A stretch of 64,000 bases of DNA from CAVZCK01 sp963798805 (GCA_963798805.1 CAWCVC010000002.1:248001-312000), one strand, 5' to 3'. Positions 16,313 to 27,686 are shown, counted from the stretch's first letter. Notes: generated by a model from the letters alone, not told the origin. A program made the numbers and translations.

Positions 16313-19300
16313 TTAACGGGTGATGGGTGGCTCACTGCTCGATTGCGTGGCGCCGCCGGCTCTGGCGTCGCGGTGCTCATCGGGCGGCAAAAGGCTGGGC
16401 TGGCCCTGGTCGAACTCGAAGAGCTGGCGCAGAAATCCCGGCGCGACCATCGACATCGGATTGACGAGAACGTTCGGATGGCCATTCGAGCCCTTAATGG
16501 CGAAGGTGATGCCGAAAAGACCTTCGCCGTTCCGGCTGATCAGCAGATCGCCGAGGATCGGCACGAGGCCGATAGCGCCGTTGATGCCATAGAAAGGCAC
16601 GTAGGTTCCGGAGAGATTGACCCGCTCGCGCTTGAAGTCGATCGAGCCGCGCATGGTGGCGCCCAGAAGCGGGCCGTTGATAGCGGCGTCGTGGAGGAGG
16701 AACTGGCCGTTGCCGACCGAGAACGGCACGCGCATGCGGTCGAACTGAAGCTGGTCATAGGCGGCCTGCTGTGTCTGCGGCCTGTGGTCCTTCGGCCCGG
16801 AGAGCACTTCCTCCACCACCTGGTCGTTCGCGATGACGAAATTGCGCGCATAAAGAACGCCGACCTTTTCGGTGGCGCCAGTGCCGTCCAGGTCGACCTT
16901 GAGTGACACATCGCCTCCGCGGACGGAAGGATAGAAGCCGACGAGCCGGAAGGCTGATCCTGCATCGGTCGCCTCGGCGAGGATCTGGCGCGGCTCGTTG
17001 CGTTTTCCCTGGATGCGCGCCGCAAGCGGACTGCGGCCGTTGAGCTGGCCGAGAAGATCCAGCGAGCTCAGGCGGTTGTTGCGGCGCTGGGCGGCGATCT
17101 TGACGTTTTTCAAAGTGGTGTCGAAGAAGCCGATCACCGTGTCGATTGCCACATCGACATCCATGCCCGGCGAATCCTTGGGAAGCTGCGGCTGGTTCTC
17201 GGCAATTTCGCCTGCCGAAAACAGCGAGCGGAAGAACTGCCGTCCGTCATAGGACGGCCCTTTGACCCGGACCTTCCAGATGTTGTTCGAGTTGAGCTCG
17301 CCGCCAATCGCGAGCTGGGTCTGCAGATTGAGCGCGACCGTCGGGAAGTTGAACGCCACGGGCTGGCGCTTTTCGTCGGTGCGGACCCACCCTCGCACGG
17401 TGAGATCATCGCCCAGCAGATTGACGTTCTTCAGCTCCATGCCGCTATCGTCGGCAGGTTCGGCGTCGAACGTGAGCACCGCGCGCTGGCCCGGCGGCTT
17501 GCGCCAGCCGAGGCTGGCCATCACGATGTCGGCCTCAGTCAGATTGACTTCGAAATGAAGATTGGGCGGGTGCTGCTTACGGAAGTTGACCGTCAATTCA
17601 GTCGGCGCGCCGCCGCGTAGGACGTGATTGATCTTAAGGCCGAATTCCTCGCGTGACTTCTCGTCGAGAACGGTGCGCAGCCGCAACGGCGGCTGGCGGT
17701 CGATCGGCGCATCATAGATCCGCTGCCACCCGACCAGCACCGGCAGGCCGTTTACCTTCAGCTCGCCATGCGCTTCGAGGGCCTTCTCCGAGACGTCGAA
17801 ATCAAGAGTGCCGCCATGGACGCCAAAGCCGCCGGGCAAACCGGTCGCGCGGATATCCGCGACTTCCGAGCGACCCTTCAGAGTCATGTCCTTGAACTTC
17901 AGATTGGCGATCAGCGGCATACTGATGCTGAAGGCGGTGTCCACCTTGGCGTCGACCTTCGGCACGGGCATGTGAAGCGCGCTGATATAGCCCAACTCCG
18001 GTTGGTCGAGCAGTTCCATGACCGAGGCTGCATCGGCCTCGCTCTTGAAATGCACCTCGCCCTGCGGGAAATGCGGCCTGAGGTCGCCGATGATGAACTG
18101 GCCGTCGGTGAAATTGACCACCGACCCAGACGGTAGGGTCATGTCGCTTTTCGGCACGTTGAAGAAGAAGCGCTGGCCGGCGAGTGTCGCGGTGGCGCTG
18201 GGGATATGCATCATCGGCAGGTTCTTGACGTACCGGACCTGAAGCTCTTCCAGATCGAGTTTCAGATCGACCGCCTCAGGCGGCAAATGGCCTCCCGATG
18301 CGAGAGTGGCCAGCATGTCGGCAGGAATGTCGACTTTGACGCTGCCGCCTGTAATCCGTCCCGTGGGGACCCGAAGACCTATCCATTCGCGAGCGCCGTA
18401 GGCCACGAATTTCGGCCAGATCAGCTTAAAAAACGCCACCGGCATCGAGCTGATCTGCCCGTTCAACTCAATGGCAGGCGAATCGTGTCCCTGAGTCACC
18501 CGGCCGGAGAGCAGGATCTGGGCATCCGCCGCTTGCAGAAAGAGGCGGTCCAGCCGGAGGTCACCTTCCTTGGGATTGTAGTCGCCCTGGGCGATCATGC
18601 GGTCGAGCGGGATGACGGGAATGCCAAACTGCTCGGCACCGAGCGCGATTTCGTCCGTGCCGAACTGAAATGTCCAATGGCCGGTGTCCCGCTGCCGCTG
18701 CATCACGCCGCGCAGCTTGAGATGGCTGTTGCCCCAATGGATATCCGACTGGGTAAGCTGAATGACGCCCTGTTCGCGCGAATAGACAAGCCGCAGATCG
18801 CCGCCGTCGATGGTGGCGGAGTGCCGCTGATCCCAGGGCGCATAGAACTCGCCTTGCTTCAGCTTGGCGCGGATGGTCGCGCCGAGAATGTCGCCATTGC
18901 CGCCGAGATCCAGATCGGCGAACAGGCTGACGGGCATGTTCCACATTTTCGGCAGCTTCAGCGCCGGGAATTCGGTGCTGAAAGCGCGCGGCACCACATC
19001 GTCCACGCCAAGGCTCAAGCTGTAGCGTGAGGTGCGGCGGTTCTGTTCGGCCCGGAACTGGACCTGAAAGCTCTCCGTGGGCGCCTGAACGAAGAGATTG
19101 CCCGAAACGGCGCTGTTCCTGCCACTGTGGTCAAGCTCGATGTCGACCGAGGGAATGAGCCAGCGGGTAATCTGGTCGCCACGGTCGAAAAATATGGCTG
19201 CGTCGCGAATGCCGAAGCTGGTCAGATAAGCGGACTCGCCCTTCCGGGTTGCGGCGAAAATATCGTTCAGCGCGTGGGTGAGATTGACGGCGCGGCCTCG

Positions 19301-19993
19301 CGCGCTGCCGATGACGCCCTGCGGCTGCTGGCCCTGCTCGGCCTTTTGCCCGCCCAAGGCACCGCCGAAAGGCTGACGGCCGGTCAACTCGCGCTTGGCG
19401 CCCGCGAGATCGCCCTTCAAGTCGCGCGGATCGGCGAAGGACAGCGCGATGCCGCGTTCATCGGAATATTGCAGGAACAGGCGCGGACCGATCAGGTCCA
19501 CCTGGCCGGCGGCCAGCCTGCCGGAAAGCAGCGCTTTGAGGCTGACATCGGCCGAGGCAAGCGGGGATTCAACGACCGGGTTGTTGTCGTCGTCGATAAG
19601 ACGGACATCGGTCAGGCGGAACTCGATGCCGAACCCGCTGTCCGAGCGCCTCAGCACCGCATCGCCAATATCGAAATGAAAGCCCGACAGCGTCCGGTTC
19701 ACCGCTTTTTCGATCGGCGGCACAAGGAAGCTCATCGTGATCGGCGAATAGACCAGCCGCCCGTAGAGAGCGCCAAAGCCGATGCCGAAGCCGATCCCGA
19801 TGATCAGCGCGATGCGCAGCGCCATATTGGCGCAGAAATGCCCAGCTTTGATGGCGCCGAGCCGCAGTTTTTGCGGATCGAGCGACGGTGGAGAAAACGG
19901 CACCAGGGCAGTCGATCGCCCGCCAGCCGGGCGGGGGGCTTCAGGGGGAGCTGGCGCCCGTCCTCGCGGTGGTGTTGCCTTGCTGCCCAACAT
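16313..19993 (-). CDS. AsmA-like/DUF3971 giant envelope protein
   Basis: A 1226-residue protein with one N-terminal membrane anchor (ALRIALIIGIGFGIGFGALYG, about residues 57-77) after a Pro/Arg-rich cytoplasmic head. A very long periplasmic part rich in repeating beta-strands follows, with a DUF3971-type centre. The end is an AsmA-like domain (LLHDAAINGPLLGATMRGSI, then YGINGAIGLVPILGDLL). Relatives (YhdP, AsmA, TamB) bridge the membranes and carry phospholipids outward. ATG 19993 was preferred over a TTG at 20131. It faces away from bcp, sharing a promoter region with it. Confidence 0.85.
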   Translation of the reverse strand: MLGSKATPPRGRAPAPPEAPRPAGGRSTALVPFSPPSLDPQKLRLGAIKAGHFCANMALRIALIIGIGFGIGFGALYGRLVYSPITMSFLVPPIEKAVNRTLSGFHFDIGDAVLRRSDSGFGIEFRLTDVRLIDDDNNPVVESPLASADVSLKALLSGRLAAGQVDLIGPRLFLQYSDERGIALSFADPRDLKGDLAGAKRELTGRQPFGGALGGQKAEQGQQPQGVIGSARGRAVNLTHALNDIFAATRKGESAYLTSFGIRDAAIFFDRGDQITRWLIPSVDIELDHSGRNSAVSGNLFVQAPTESFQVQFRAEQNRRTSRYSLSLGVDDVVPRAFSTEFPALKLPKMWNMPVSLFADLDLGGNGDILGATIRAKLKQGEFYAPWDQRHSATIDGGDLRLVYSREQGVIQLTQSDIHWGNSHLKLRGVMQRQRDTGHWTFQFGTDEIALGAEQFGIPVIPLDRMIAQGDYNPKEGDLRLDRLFLQAADAQILLSGRVTQGHDSPAIELNGQISSMPVAFFKLIWPKFVAYGAREWIGLRVPTGRITGGSVKVDIPADMLATLASGGHLPPEAVDLKLDLEELQVRYVKNLPMMHIPSATATLAGQRFFFNVPKSDMTLPSGSVVNFTDGQFIIGDLRPHFPQGEVHFKSEADAASVMELLDQPELGYISALHMPVPKVDAKVDTAFSISMPLIANLKFKDMTLKGRSEVADIRATGLPGGFGVHGGTLDFDVSEKALEAHGELKVNGLPVLVGWQRIYDAPIDRQPPLRLRTVLDEKSREEFGLKINHVLRGGAPTELTVNFRKQHPPNLHFEVNLTEADIVMASLGWRKPPGQRAVLTFDAEPADDSGMELKNVNLLGDDLTVRGWVRTDEKRQPVAFNFPTVALNLQTQLAIGGELNSNNIWKVRVKGPSYDGRQFFRSLFSAGEIAENQPQLPKDSPGMDVDVAIDTVIGFFDTTLKNVKIAAQRRNNRLSSLDLLGQLNGRSPLAARIQGKRNEPRQILAEATDAGSAFRLVGFYPSVRGGDVSLKVDLDGTGATEKVGVLYARNFVIANDQVVEEVLSGPKDHRPQTQQAAYDQLQFDRMRVPFSVGNGQFLLHDAAINGPLLGATMRGSIDFKRERVNLSGTYVPFYGINGAIGLVPILGDLLISRNGEGLFGITFAIKGSNGHPNVLVNPMSMVAPGFLRQLFEFDQGQPSLLPPDEHRDARAGGATQSSSEPPITR

Positions 19994-20240
19994 GTTCTCG
20001 CGTCTGCCGCCTCTTTCTGGTCGGGTTTTCGGTCGGGCCAGAGCCCTTTTTCGGCGCCGCGCATTACGAAGCCGAGCGACTGCCTTGTGGGACCCTCGCT
20101 CTTTCAAAACGGCAAAAGGTCTGCACGACAATCCGTGTCAATACCAGTTAAAAATTAGCGCTTGATGATAAAGTCACGCCGCCTAACACTGTGGCCGCAT
20201 TCGAATGGTAAAAAGCGACAAAAGGAAGGCCGTTACAGCG

Positions 20241-20702
20241 ATGTTGAAAGAAGGTGACAAGGCGCCGACCTTTGAGCTTCCTCGCGACGGGGGCGATATG
20301 GTGAAGCTCACCCAGTTCAAGGGGAAGCCGGTCGTCCTCTATTTCTACCCTAAGGACGACACTTCGGGGTGCACGCTGGAGTCCGTCGGCTTCAGCGAGA
20401 TGATCGGCGCCTTTCACGACGCCGGCGCCGAGGTCATCGGTGTTTCGCCCGACAGTGTCAAATCCCACGACAAGTTCCGCGACAAGCACGGGCTGAAGGT
20501 GATCCTGCTCGCCGATGTGGAGCGAAAGGCAATCGAAGCCTATGGCGTCTGGGCGGAAAAGAAGATGTATGGCGGGAGCTATATGGGCGTGGACCGCTCG
20601 ACATTTCTGATCGGCAAGGACGGCGAGATCAAGCGCGCGTGGCGGAGCGTGAAGGTTCCCGGCCATGTGGACGAAGTTCTCGCGGCGGTTAAGGAGCTTT
20701 GA
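20241..20702 (+). CDS. bcp: thiol peroxidase of the Bcp/PrxQ family, 1-Cys type
   Basis: A 153-residue cytoplasmic peroxiredoxin that reduces peroxides. The peroxidatic cysteine is Cys44 in YPKDDTSGCTLES. The resolving cysteine found five residues later in E. coli Bcp is replaced by Val49, so this copy is a 1-Cys enzyme that needs an external thiol partner. ATG 20241 with AGGAAGG (20223-20229) was chosen; ATG 20205 has no ribosome site. It lies next to the AsmA-like gene in divergent orientation. Confidence 0.92.
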   Translation: MLKEGDKAPTFELPRDGGDMVKLTQFKGKPVVLYFYPKDDTSGCTLESVGFSEMIGAFHDAGAEVIGVSPDSVKSHDKFRDKHGLKVILLADVERKAIEAYGVWAEKKMYGGSYMGVDRSTFLIGKDGEIKRAWRSVKVPGHVDEVLAAVKEL

Positions 20703-21033
20703 CGTAAACGCACTTCGTTGATCGATTTTGACGAGCGCAGCGGCCCGCTGCGCATAGGTCATTCTTGCGGTCCGCGCGCCGCTTTTTTGTTGCCGCTCCG
20801 GTTGAGAGGTGCGATCCTTCGGCGGCGTGTGACGTGGTTCGCATCGGCGGCGGATCGCGGCCCGATATGGGCCGTGGCGATGGCTACTAGGGGACTTTGG
20901 GCAACAGTCGCGAATCACTTCCCTTCCCTCATTCCCCAACACCCTCCATGGGGCCGAAAGGTGATTGAAAAGCCTATGACGCCGGCTTAGAACGGGGGGG
21001 ACGCTGCCCCGTCGGACTTCGGAGAAGGAGCAG
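20703..21033. other. spacer between bcp and bactofilin with two hairpins
   Basis: No gene is apparent in these 331 nt. There is an 8-bp perfect stem at 20735-20753 without a T-run and a second, T-tailed hairpin at 20767-20788. The remainder should hold the bactofilin promoter. Confidence 0.5.
20767..20788 (+). terminator. intrinsic terminator after bcp
   Basis: GCGG (20767-20770) pairs with CCGC (20779-20782) and six T follow at once (20783-20788). With the stronger stem 14 nt upstream this is a likely 3' end of the bcp transcript. Confidence 0.5.
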
Positions 21034-21609
21034 ATGTTTACGAAGAAGCCAGACAAGCCAGAGAGCGAGATGAACACGTTCGAGTCGCAAAAGCCGATTA
21101 CCAAGACGACAAGCAAGGCTGTCGGGGGACCTGCGCAGACCACCAGCTCCGGCCCACTGGCATCTCCCACACCGGCGCAGCCGCCGCTCGGCGGAATGTC
21201 GCCGAAGCCCGCCATGGCGACGCCGGCCTACCGTTCGCCGGACCGCATGGCTCCGTCGATCATCGGTGAAGATCTGACGGTGACCGGCAATGTGCTCTCC
21301 AAGGGCGAGGTCCAGGTCGACGGCCAGATCCAGGGTGACGTGCACTGCTCCTCGCTGATCGTCGGCGAGAAGGCCCAGATTACCGGCGGCATCGTTGCAG
21401 AAGACGTCGTCGTGCGCGGCCAGGTGATGGGCTCGATCCGGGGCGTCCGCGTCACGCTGCAGTCCAGCTCGCATGTCGAGGGCGACATCTATCACCAGTC
21501 TCTGGCCATCGAGCAGGGCGCCTTCTTCGAAGGCAAGTCGCGGCGCTCGGAAGACCCAATCGCATCGGCTCCGAAGCTCGACATGCTACAGGGCCAAGCG
21601 GCCGAGTAA
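21034..21609 (+). CDS. bactofilin family polymer-forming protein
   Basis: A 191-residue protein with a Pro/Ser/Thr-rich head (1-75), a bactofilin core of about 100 residues starting SIIGEDLTVTGNV, and a short polar tail. The core has regularly spaced Gly and Val/Ile residues of the right-handed beta-helix (GEVQVDGQIQGDV, VIVGE-type turns). Bactofilins polymerise without nucleotide into membrane-associated filaments that scaffold cell-wall or stalk synthesis. A clear GGAG ribosome site precedes ATG 21034. It is a lone gene; no M23 peptidase partner is adjacent. Confidence 0.93.
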   Translation: MFTKKPDKPESEMNTFESQKPITKTTSKAVGGPAQTTSSGPLASPTPAQPPLGGMSPKPAMATPAYRSPDRMAPSIIGEDLTVTGNVLSKGEVQVDGQIQGDVHCSSLIVGEKAQITGGIVAEDVVVRGQVMGSIRGVRVTLQSSSHVEGDIYHQSLAIEQGAFFEGKSRRSEDPIASAPKLDMLQGQAAE

Positions 21610-21842
21610 TCGGGCTGTTGCTCTGAGTTTCGAGCGGACGGGTTCAGTTTCGGTGGTGTTCGCGGAGTGGCGGCCAAGCGGCTGCGCTCCTGATGGTGGA
21701 GTTCCTGATCGGCGGGCCCCGCGGTCGCCGATCGGACAGATGCCCCCTCCGCTTTCTTCCTTCTTCGATCTCGCCTCCATACCCATTTCCGCACCGGCGT
21801 CATATTTATTGACAAATGCCTTCGTTGCCGTTGGCTTGCTGC

Positions 21843-22871
21843 ATGGATTCGTCAGCCGACAAAGACCCGCAAGCCGCTCCCGCGCCCATCTCCGTCGAAG
21901 CGCTTGCCCAAGGCGTTCTTGCCGGTGACCGCGCCGCGCTCGGACGGGCGATCACGCTGGTCGAGAGCCGGCGCACCGACCATCGTGGCCTTGCCGACGA
22001 ACTGCTCGACAGGCTGCATTCGAAGACCGGCCAGTCATACCGCATCGGCGTGACAGGGATGCCGGGCGTCGGGAAGTCCACCTTCATCGACCAGTTCGGC
22101 ACCAATCTGACCGCGACGGACCACCGCGTGGCCGTGCTCGCCGTCGACCCCACCTCGAACCGTACCGGCGGCTCGATCCTGGGCGACAAGACACGCATGA
22201 GCCGGCTCGCGGCCGATCCGAACGCCTTCATCCGTCCCTCACCCGCTGGGAAAACGCTCGGCGGCGTCACGCGCACGACACGCGAGACGATGCTGCTCTG
22301 CGAGGCCGCAGGATTCGACGTGGTCATCGTCGAGACGGTCGGAGTCGGCCAGTCGGAAAGCGCCGTCGCGGCCATGGTCGACTTTTTCCTGGTGCTGCTG
22401 TTGCCGGGGGCTGGCGATGAGTTGCAGGGCTTGAAGAAGGGCCTTATCGAGCTTGCCGATATGATCGCCATCAATAAGGGCGATGGCGAGCTTGCGGGCC
22501 GCGCCACCGCAACGGCGGCGGAGTACCGCGCTGCGCTGCACATCCTCTCGCCCCGCGAGGGTGACTGGCAGCCCGAAGTCGTCACCGTCTCTAGCCTGGA
22601 AAATCGCGGGCTCGGCGAGCTTTGGAGCGAGATCAGGCAGCACCGCCAGTTGATGACCGCCGCGGGCGCATTCGAGGCGAAACGGCGCGACCAGGCGGTC
22701 GCCTGGATGCATGACCTGATCGAGGACCGGCTGAGAAACCTCCTGTGCGGCAATCCGAAAATCCGCGCCCGCATGGATGCGCTCGAAGCCGAGGTGCGGG
22801 CCGGCGCGAAGCTGCCCGGGCTCGCCGCCGAGGAGCTGCTGAGCCTCGCCGGACTGGACGTCGGCGCCTGA
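21843..22871 (+). CDS. meaB: MeaB/ArgK-family GTPase, methylmalonyl-CoA mutase chaperone
   Basis: A 342-residue G3E GTPase that loads and protects cobalamin in methylmalonyl-CoA mutase. Motifs: Walker A GMPGVGKSTF, AVDPTSNRTGGSILGDKTRM, the switch segment VIVETVGVGQSE, and the base-recognition INKGDGE (a variant of NKxD). ATG 21843 starts MDSSADKDP; ATG 21816 is possible. No mutase gene is in the window. It converges on the next gene with only 14 nt between stops. Confidence 0.94.
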   Translation: MDSSADKDPQAAPAPISVEALAQGVLAGDRAALGRAITLVESRRTDHRGLADELLDRLHSKTGQSYRIGVTGMPGVGKSTFIDQFGTNLTATDHRVAVLAVDPTSNRTGGSILGDKTRMSRLAADPNAFIRPSPAGKTLGGVTRTTRETMLLCEAAGFDVVIVETVGVGQSESAVAAMVDFFLVLLLPGAGDELQGLKKGLIELADMIAINKGDGELAGRATATAAEYRAALHILSPREGDWQPEVVTVSSLENRGLGELWSEIRQHRQLMTAAGAFEAKRRDQAVAWMHDLIEDRLRNLLCGNPKIRARMDALEAEVRAGAKLPGLAAEELLSLAGLDVGA

Positions 22872-22885
22872 CTGCCAGCGGCCGC

Positions 22886-24073
<1,188 letters not shown>

Positions 24074-24235
24074 GCGCGGCCTCCCAAACGATGTCTGAGC
24101 TTTGTTTCCCTCAGCATAGCGCAGCAGCGAGCCTGCGTAACTATGCCTCGCGGGATTGGGAGACGTAGATCCGCGTTCGCCAGGCGGCTGGCGGCTCGGC
24201 GGATGCTACGCCGCCGGGCGGGCCGTTGAACCAGC

Positions 24236-25819
24236 TTAAAAGCTCAGCCGGCTCGCCCGCACGACGTTCGGAAGATCGTGCACCTTCTTAAGCACAGCGT
24301 CGCTGATCGGTTCGTCGACGCCTAAAAGCGCGATGGCCTTGCCGCCGGCGCCTTCGCGCCCGAGCGTGAATGTCGCGATATTGACGCCAGCCTCGCCGAG
24401 CACCGTGCCGATCGCGCCAATATAGCCGGGCTTATCGGCATTCTCCGTGTACAGCATATATGGCGTCACTTCGGCTTCAAGGTTCATGCCGTGAAGCTGA
24501 ATGAGGCGCGGCCGCTTGTCGGAAAACACCGTACCGGCGATCGACCGCGACTGCCGCTCGCTCATGACGGTCACGCGCATATAGGTCTCGTAGGCGCCTT
24601 CCTGGTCGCGGCGCACTTCCTCGACCATGATGCCGCGCTGACGGGCGACGGTCGGCGCGCTGACCATGTTGACATCCTGCAGGAGCGGCCGCAGCACGCC
24701 ATTCAGGGCCGCAGCCGTCAGAGCGCGCGTATTCATATCGCCGATCTCGCCGGCATATTCGATGCGGATTTGCTTGAGCCCGGTCTCGGTGAGCTGGCCG
24801 GCAAAGGAGCCGAGCTGGTCGGCGAGCTTGATGAAGGGTTCGAGCCGAGGCGCCTCCTCGGCCGTGATCGAGGGGAAGTTGACGGCGTTGGAGATGGCGC
24901 CGTGCAGGAGATAGTCCGACATCTGCTCGGCGACCTGGACGGCGACGTTCTCTTGCGCCTCGTTGGTTGAGGCGCCGAGATGCGGCGTGCAGATTACGTT
25001 CGGCAGGCCGAAAAGCAGGTTGTCCTTGGCCGGCTCGGTCTCGAACACGTCGAGCGCCGCCCCCGCGACATGACCCGACTTGATGGCATCGGCAAGCGCC
25101 TCTTCCGCGACCAGCCCGCCGCGCGCGCAATTGATGATGCGAACGCCCTTCTTCATCTTTTCGATCGCGGCCGCGCTGATGATGTTCTTGGTCTTCTCGG
25201 TGAGCGGCGTGTGCAGCGTGATGAAATCGGCGCGGCGCAGAAGATCACCGAGCTCGACCTTCTCGACGCCGAGTTCCAGCGCGCGCTCCGGCGTCAGATA
25301 GGGGTCGTAGGCGATCGCCCGCATGGCGAGGCCGCGGGCGCGGGTGGCGACGATCGAGCCGATATTGCCGCAGCCGATGATGCCGAGCGTCTTGCCCGTC
25401 ACCTCGACGCCCATGAATTTCGACTTCTCCCATTTGCCGGCCTGGGTCGAGCGGTGGGCCTCGGGGATCTGGCGGGCGAGCGCCATCATCAGCGTGATGG
25501 CGTGCTCGGCGGTGGTGATCGAATTGCCGAAGGGCGTGTTCATGACGATGATACCCTTTGCCGTGGCGACCGGCACGTCGATATTGTCGACGCCGATGCC
25601 GGCACGGCCGATGACGCGCAGGCGGCCATTGGCGCTCGCCAGCACCTTTTCGGTAACTTTCGTCGCCGAGCGGACGGCAAGGCCGTCATAATCGCCGATG
25701 ATCGCGGCGAGGTCGTCCTTGTCGAGGCCGGTCTTGGTATCGGTCTCGACGCCGCGGTCGTCGAAGACTTTCTGGGCGAGCGGCGAGAGCTTGTCGGCGA
25801 TGAGGACGCGAGGGGCCAT
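24236..25819 (-). CDS. serA: D-3-phosphoglycerate dehydrogenase
   Basis: SerA oxidises 3-phosphoglycerate to 3-phosphohydroxypyruvate, the first step of serine synthesis. The 527-residue long form has the substrate domain, NAD-binding LGIIGCGNIGSIVATRA, RGGLVAEEAL, an intervening domain, and a C-terminal ACT domain (PGYIGAIGTVLGEAGVNIATF) used for serine feedback. ATG 25819 with GGGAGA upstream was preferred; an extension to 25903 is open but not conserved. It follows serC by 96 nt in the same direction. Confidence 0.97.
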   Translation of the reverse strand: MAPRVLIADKLSPLAQKVFDDRGVETDTKTGLDKDDLAAIIGDYDGLAVRSATKVTEKVLASANGRLRVIGRAGIGVDNIDVPVATAKGIIVMNTPFGNSITTAEHAITLMMALARQIPEAHRSTQAGKWEKSKFMGVEVTGKTLGIIGCGNIGSIVATRARGLAMRAIAYDPYLTPERALELGVEKVELGDLLRRADFITLHTPLTEKTKNIISAAAIEKMKKGVRIINCARGGLVAEEALADAIKSGHVAGAALDVFETEPAKDNLLFGLPNVICTPHLGASTNEAQENVAVQVAEQMSDYLLHGAISNAVNFPSITAEEAPRLEPFIKLADQLGSFAGQLTETGLKQIRIEYAGEIGDMNTRALTAAALNGVLRPLLQDVNMVSAPTVARQRGIMVEEVRRDQEGAYETYMRVTVMSERQSRSIAGTVFSDKRPRLIQLHGMNLEAEVTPYMLYTENADKPGYIGAIGTVLGEAGVNIATFTLGREGAGGKAIALLGVDEPISDAVLKKVHDLPNVVRASRLSF

Positions 25820-25915
25820 GGTGGTCTCCCAGAAATGGAAATTTGTGAGTGATTGAGCTTGGATGCGCTGGCAGCGGGAACGGTTCATCCCGCTCGCCAT
25901 CAATGCGTATGACCG

Positions 25916-27088
25916 TCAGGCCGCCTTCATGAGATCGGCTTTGGCGTTGGCGAAGGCCCAGTCGAGCCAGGGCATCAGCGCTTCGAGGTCGGATGTCTCG
26001 ACCGTCGCGCCGGCCCAGATCCGCAGGCCGGCAGGCGCATCGCGATAAGAGCCGATGTCCATGGCGACGCCCATCTTCTCCAGCGTCGAGGCGATCTGCT
26101 TGGCGACCGCGCCTTGCGTCTCAGCCGAGGCGGAAGTCACGTCGGCATCGGTGATCTTGAGGCAGACCGAGGTGTTGGAGCGGATGGCCGCTTTTTCGGC
26201 CAGGAAGCCGACCCATGGCGTGCTCTCGACCCAGTCGGCGATGACCGCGGCGTTGGCATTGGCACGCGCAAACAGGGCGGGCAGGCCGCCGACGCTTTCC
26301 GCCCAGGCGAGCGCATCGAGATAATCCTCGACGCAGAGCATGGACGGCGTGTTGATGGTCGCGCCTTCGAAAAAGGCCGGGTCGATCTTGCCCTTCTTGG
26401 TCAGGCGGAAAATCTTCGGCATCGGCCAGGCCGGCTTGTAGCTTTCGAGCCGTTCGACCGCGCGCGGGCTCAAGACGATCATGCCGTGCTGAGCCTCACC
26501 GCCGAGCACCTTCTGCCAGGAGAAGGTAGTGACATCGAGCTTGTCCCAGGCGAGGTCCTGCGCGAAGGCGGCCGAGGTGGCATCGCACAGCGTCAGCCCC
26601 TCGCGGTTGGCCGGAATCCAGTCGCCGTTCGGCACGCGCACGCCCGAGGTCGTGCCGTTCCAGGTGAAGACGACGTCGTTGGCGAAATTTACCTCGGTCA
26701 GGTCCGGCAGCTCGCCATAGTGCGCGGCGATCTTGCGCGCGCCTTCGAGCTTCAGCTCCTTGAGGATGTCCGAGACCCAGCCCTCTCCGAAGCTTTCCCA
26801 GGCCAGCACATCGATGCTGCGGGCGCCGAGCACCGACCACATCGCCATCTCGAAAGCGCCGGTGTCGGAGCCAGGCGTGATGCCGATCAGATAGTCGCGC
26901 GGAATGCCGAGCAGGCTGCGCGTCTTCTCGATGGCGAGCTGGAGCTTGGCCTTGCCTTCCTTGGAGCGGTGCGAGCGGCCGAGCGTGGCGTTCTTGAGAT
27001 TGGCGAGATCGAAGCCGGGATGCTTTGCGCAAGGGCCGGAAGAAAAATGCGGCATGTGCGGGCGCGCAGCCGGTTGCGGCGTGGTCAT
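25916..27088 (-). CDS. serC: phosphoserine aminotransferase
   Basis: SerC transfers an amino group from glutamate to 3-phosphohydroxypyruvate using PLP. The 390-residue protein is of the longer alphaproteobacterial type, starting PHFSSGPCAKHPGF, with the PLP lysine in TTFSWQKVLGG and the phosphate site near GITPGSDTGAFEMAMWS. GGAAGGG precedes ATG 27088. serC-serA in this order form a two-gene serine operon. Confidence 0.96.
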   Translation of the reverse strand: MTTPQPAARPHMPHFSSGPCAKHPGFDLANLKNATLGRSHRSKEGKAKLQLAIEKTRSLLGIPRDYLIGITPGSDTGAFEMAMWSVLGARSIDVLAWESFGEGWVSDILKELKLEGARKIAAHYGELPDLTEVNFANDVVFTWNGTTSGVRVPNGDWIPANREGLTLCDATSAAFAQDLAWDKLDVTTFSWQKVLGGEAQHGMIVLSPRAVERLESYKPAWPMPKIFRLTKKGKIDPAFFEGATINTPSMLCVEDYLDALAWAESVGGLPALFARANANAAVIADWVESTPWVGFLAEKAAIRSNTSVCLKITDADVTSASAETQGAVAKQIASTLEKMGVAMDIGSYRDAPAGLRIWAGATVETSDLEALMPWLDWAFANAKADLMKAA

Positions 27089-27263
27089 GATCGTCTACCC
27101 TTCCAGATAGTTGCTTCCCGTTGGGGGGAAGTGTCCCGCTTATGCGGATACGCCTGGGGTTCGGCAGAGTCAAGATCGTCCGCCGGAACGCGGAGCGCTG
27201 CAGCTTTGGGCCTGGCGGCTGACGCGACCGCAGGAACGCGGAAAATGAAAGAGAGGCAAAGAG

Positions 27264-27686
27264 ATGCAGAGTGCGGATGAAATCATTCGAAATCTCGGGC
27301 TCCAACCCCATCCGGAGGGTGGGCATTTCCGCGAGACCTTTCGCGATCCGGCGGAGATCGATGGCCGGTCTGCGTCGACGGCGATCTATTTCCTGCTGCG
27401 CGAGGGCGAACGCTCTCACTGGCACCGGGCGGACGCCGCCGAGGTCTGGCATTTCTATGCCGGTGCGCCGCTGGAGCTGGAGATTGCCGACGGGGCGCGA
27501 AGGGTTGTGAGGCTGGGAAGCGATCTGCCAGCCGGCGAGCGCCCGCAGGCGGTCGTCCCGGCCGGCGCCTGGCAAAGCGCGCGCAGCCTCGGCGCATGGA
27601 CGCTGGTCGGCTGCACGGTTGCGCCGGGTTTCGAGTTCGCCGGCTTCGAACTGGCGCCGGAGGGTTGGTCGCCGGATGCCCTCTAG
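27264..27686 (+). CDS. cupin-5 superfamily protein (DUF985)
   Basis: A 140-residue single-domain cupin. Visible motifs are HPEGGHFRETFRD at the start, the metal-site strand SHWHRADAAEVWHFYAGAPLEL, and the closing FEFAGFELAPEGW. AAGAGAGGC precedes ATG 27264. The enzyme role of this family is not established; some members bind metals or nucleotide-sugar-like ligands. It is transcribed away from serC. Confidence 0.88.
   Translation: MQSADEIIRNLGLQPHPEGGHFRETFRDPAEIDGRSASTAIYFLLREGERSHWHRADAAEVWHFYAGAPLELEIADGARRVVRLGSDLPAGERPQAVVPAGAWQSARSLGAWTLVGCTVAPGFEFAGFELAPEGWSPDAL

Noticed and set aside
18206..19030. Long open frames opposite the AsmA-like gene (also at 19127-20158)
   Set aside because: They are antisense shadows produced by high GC content; no ribosome sites and no family resemblance.
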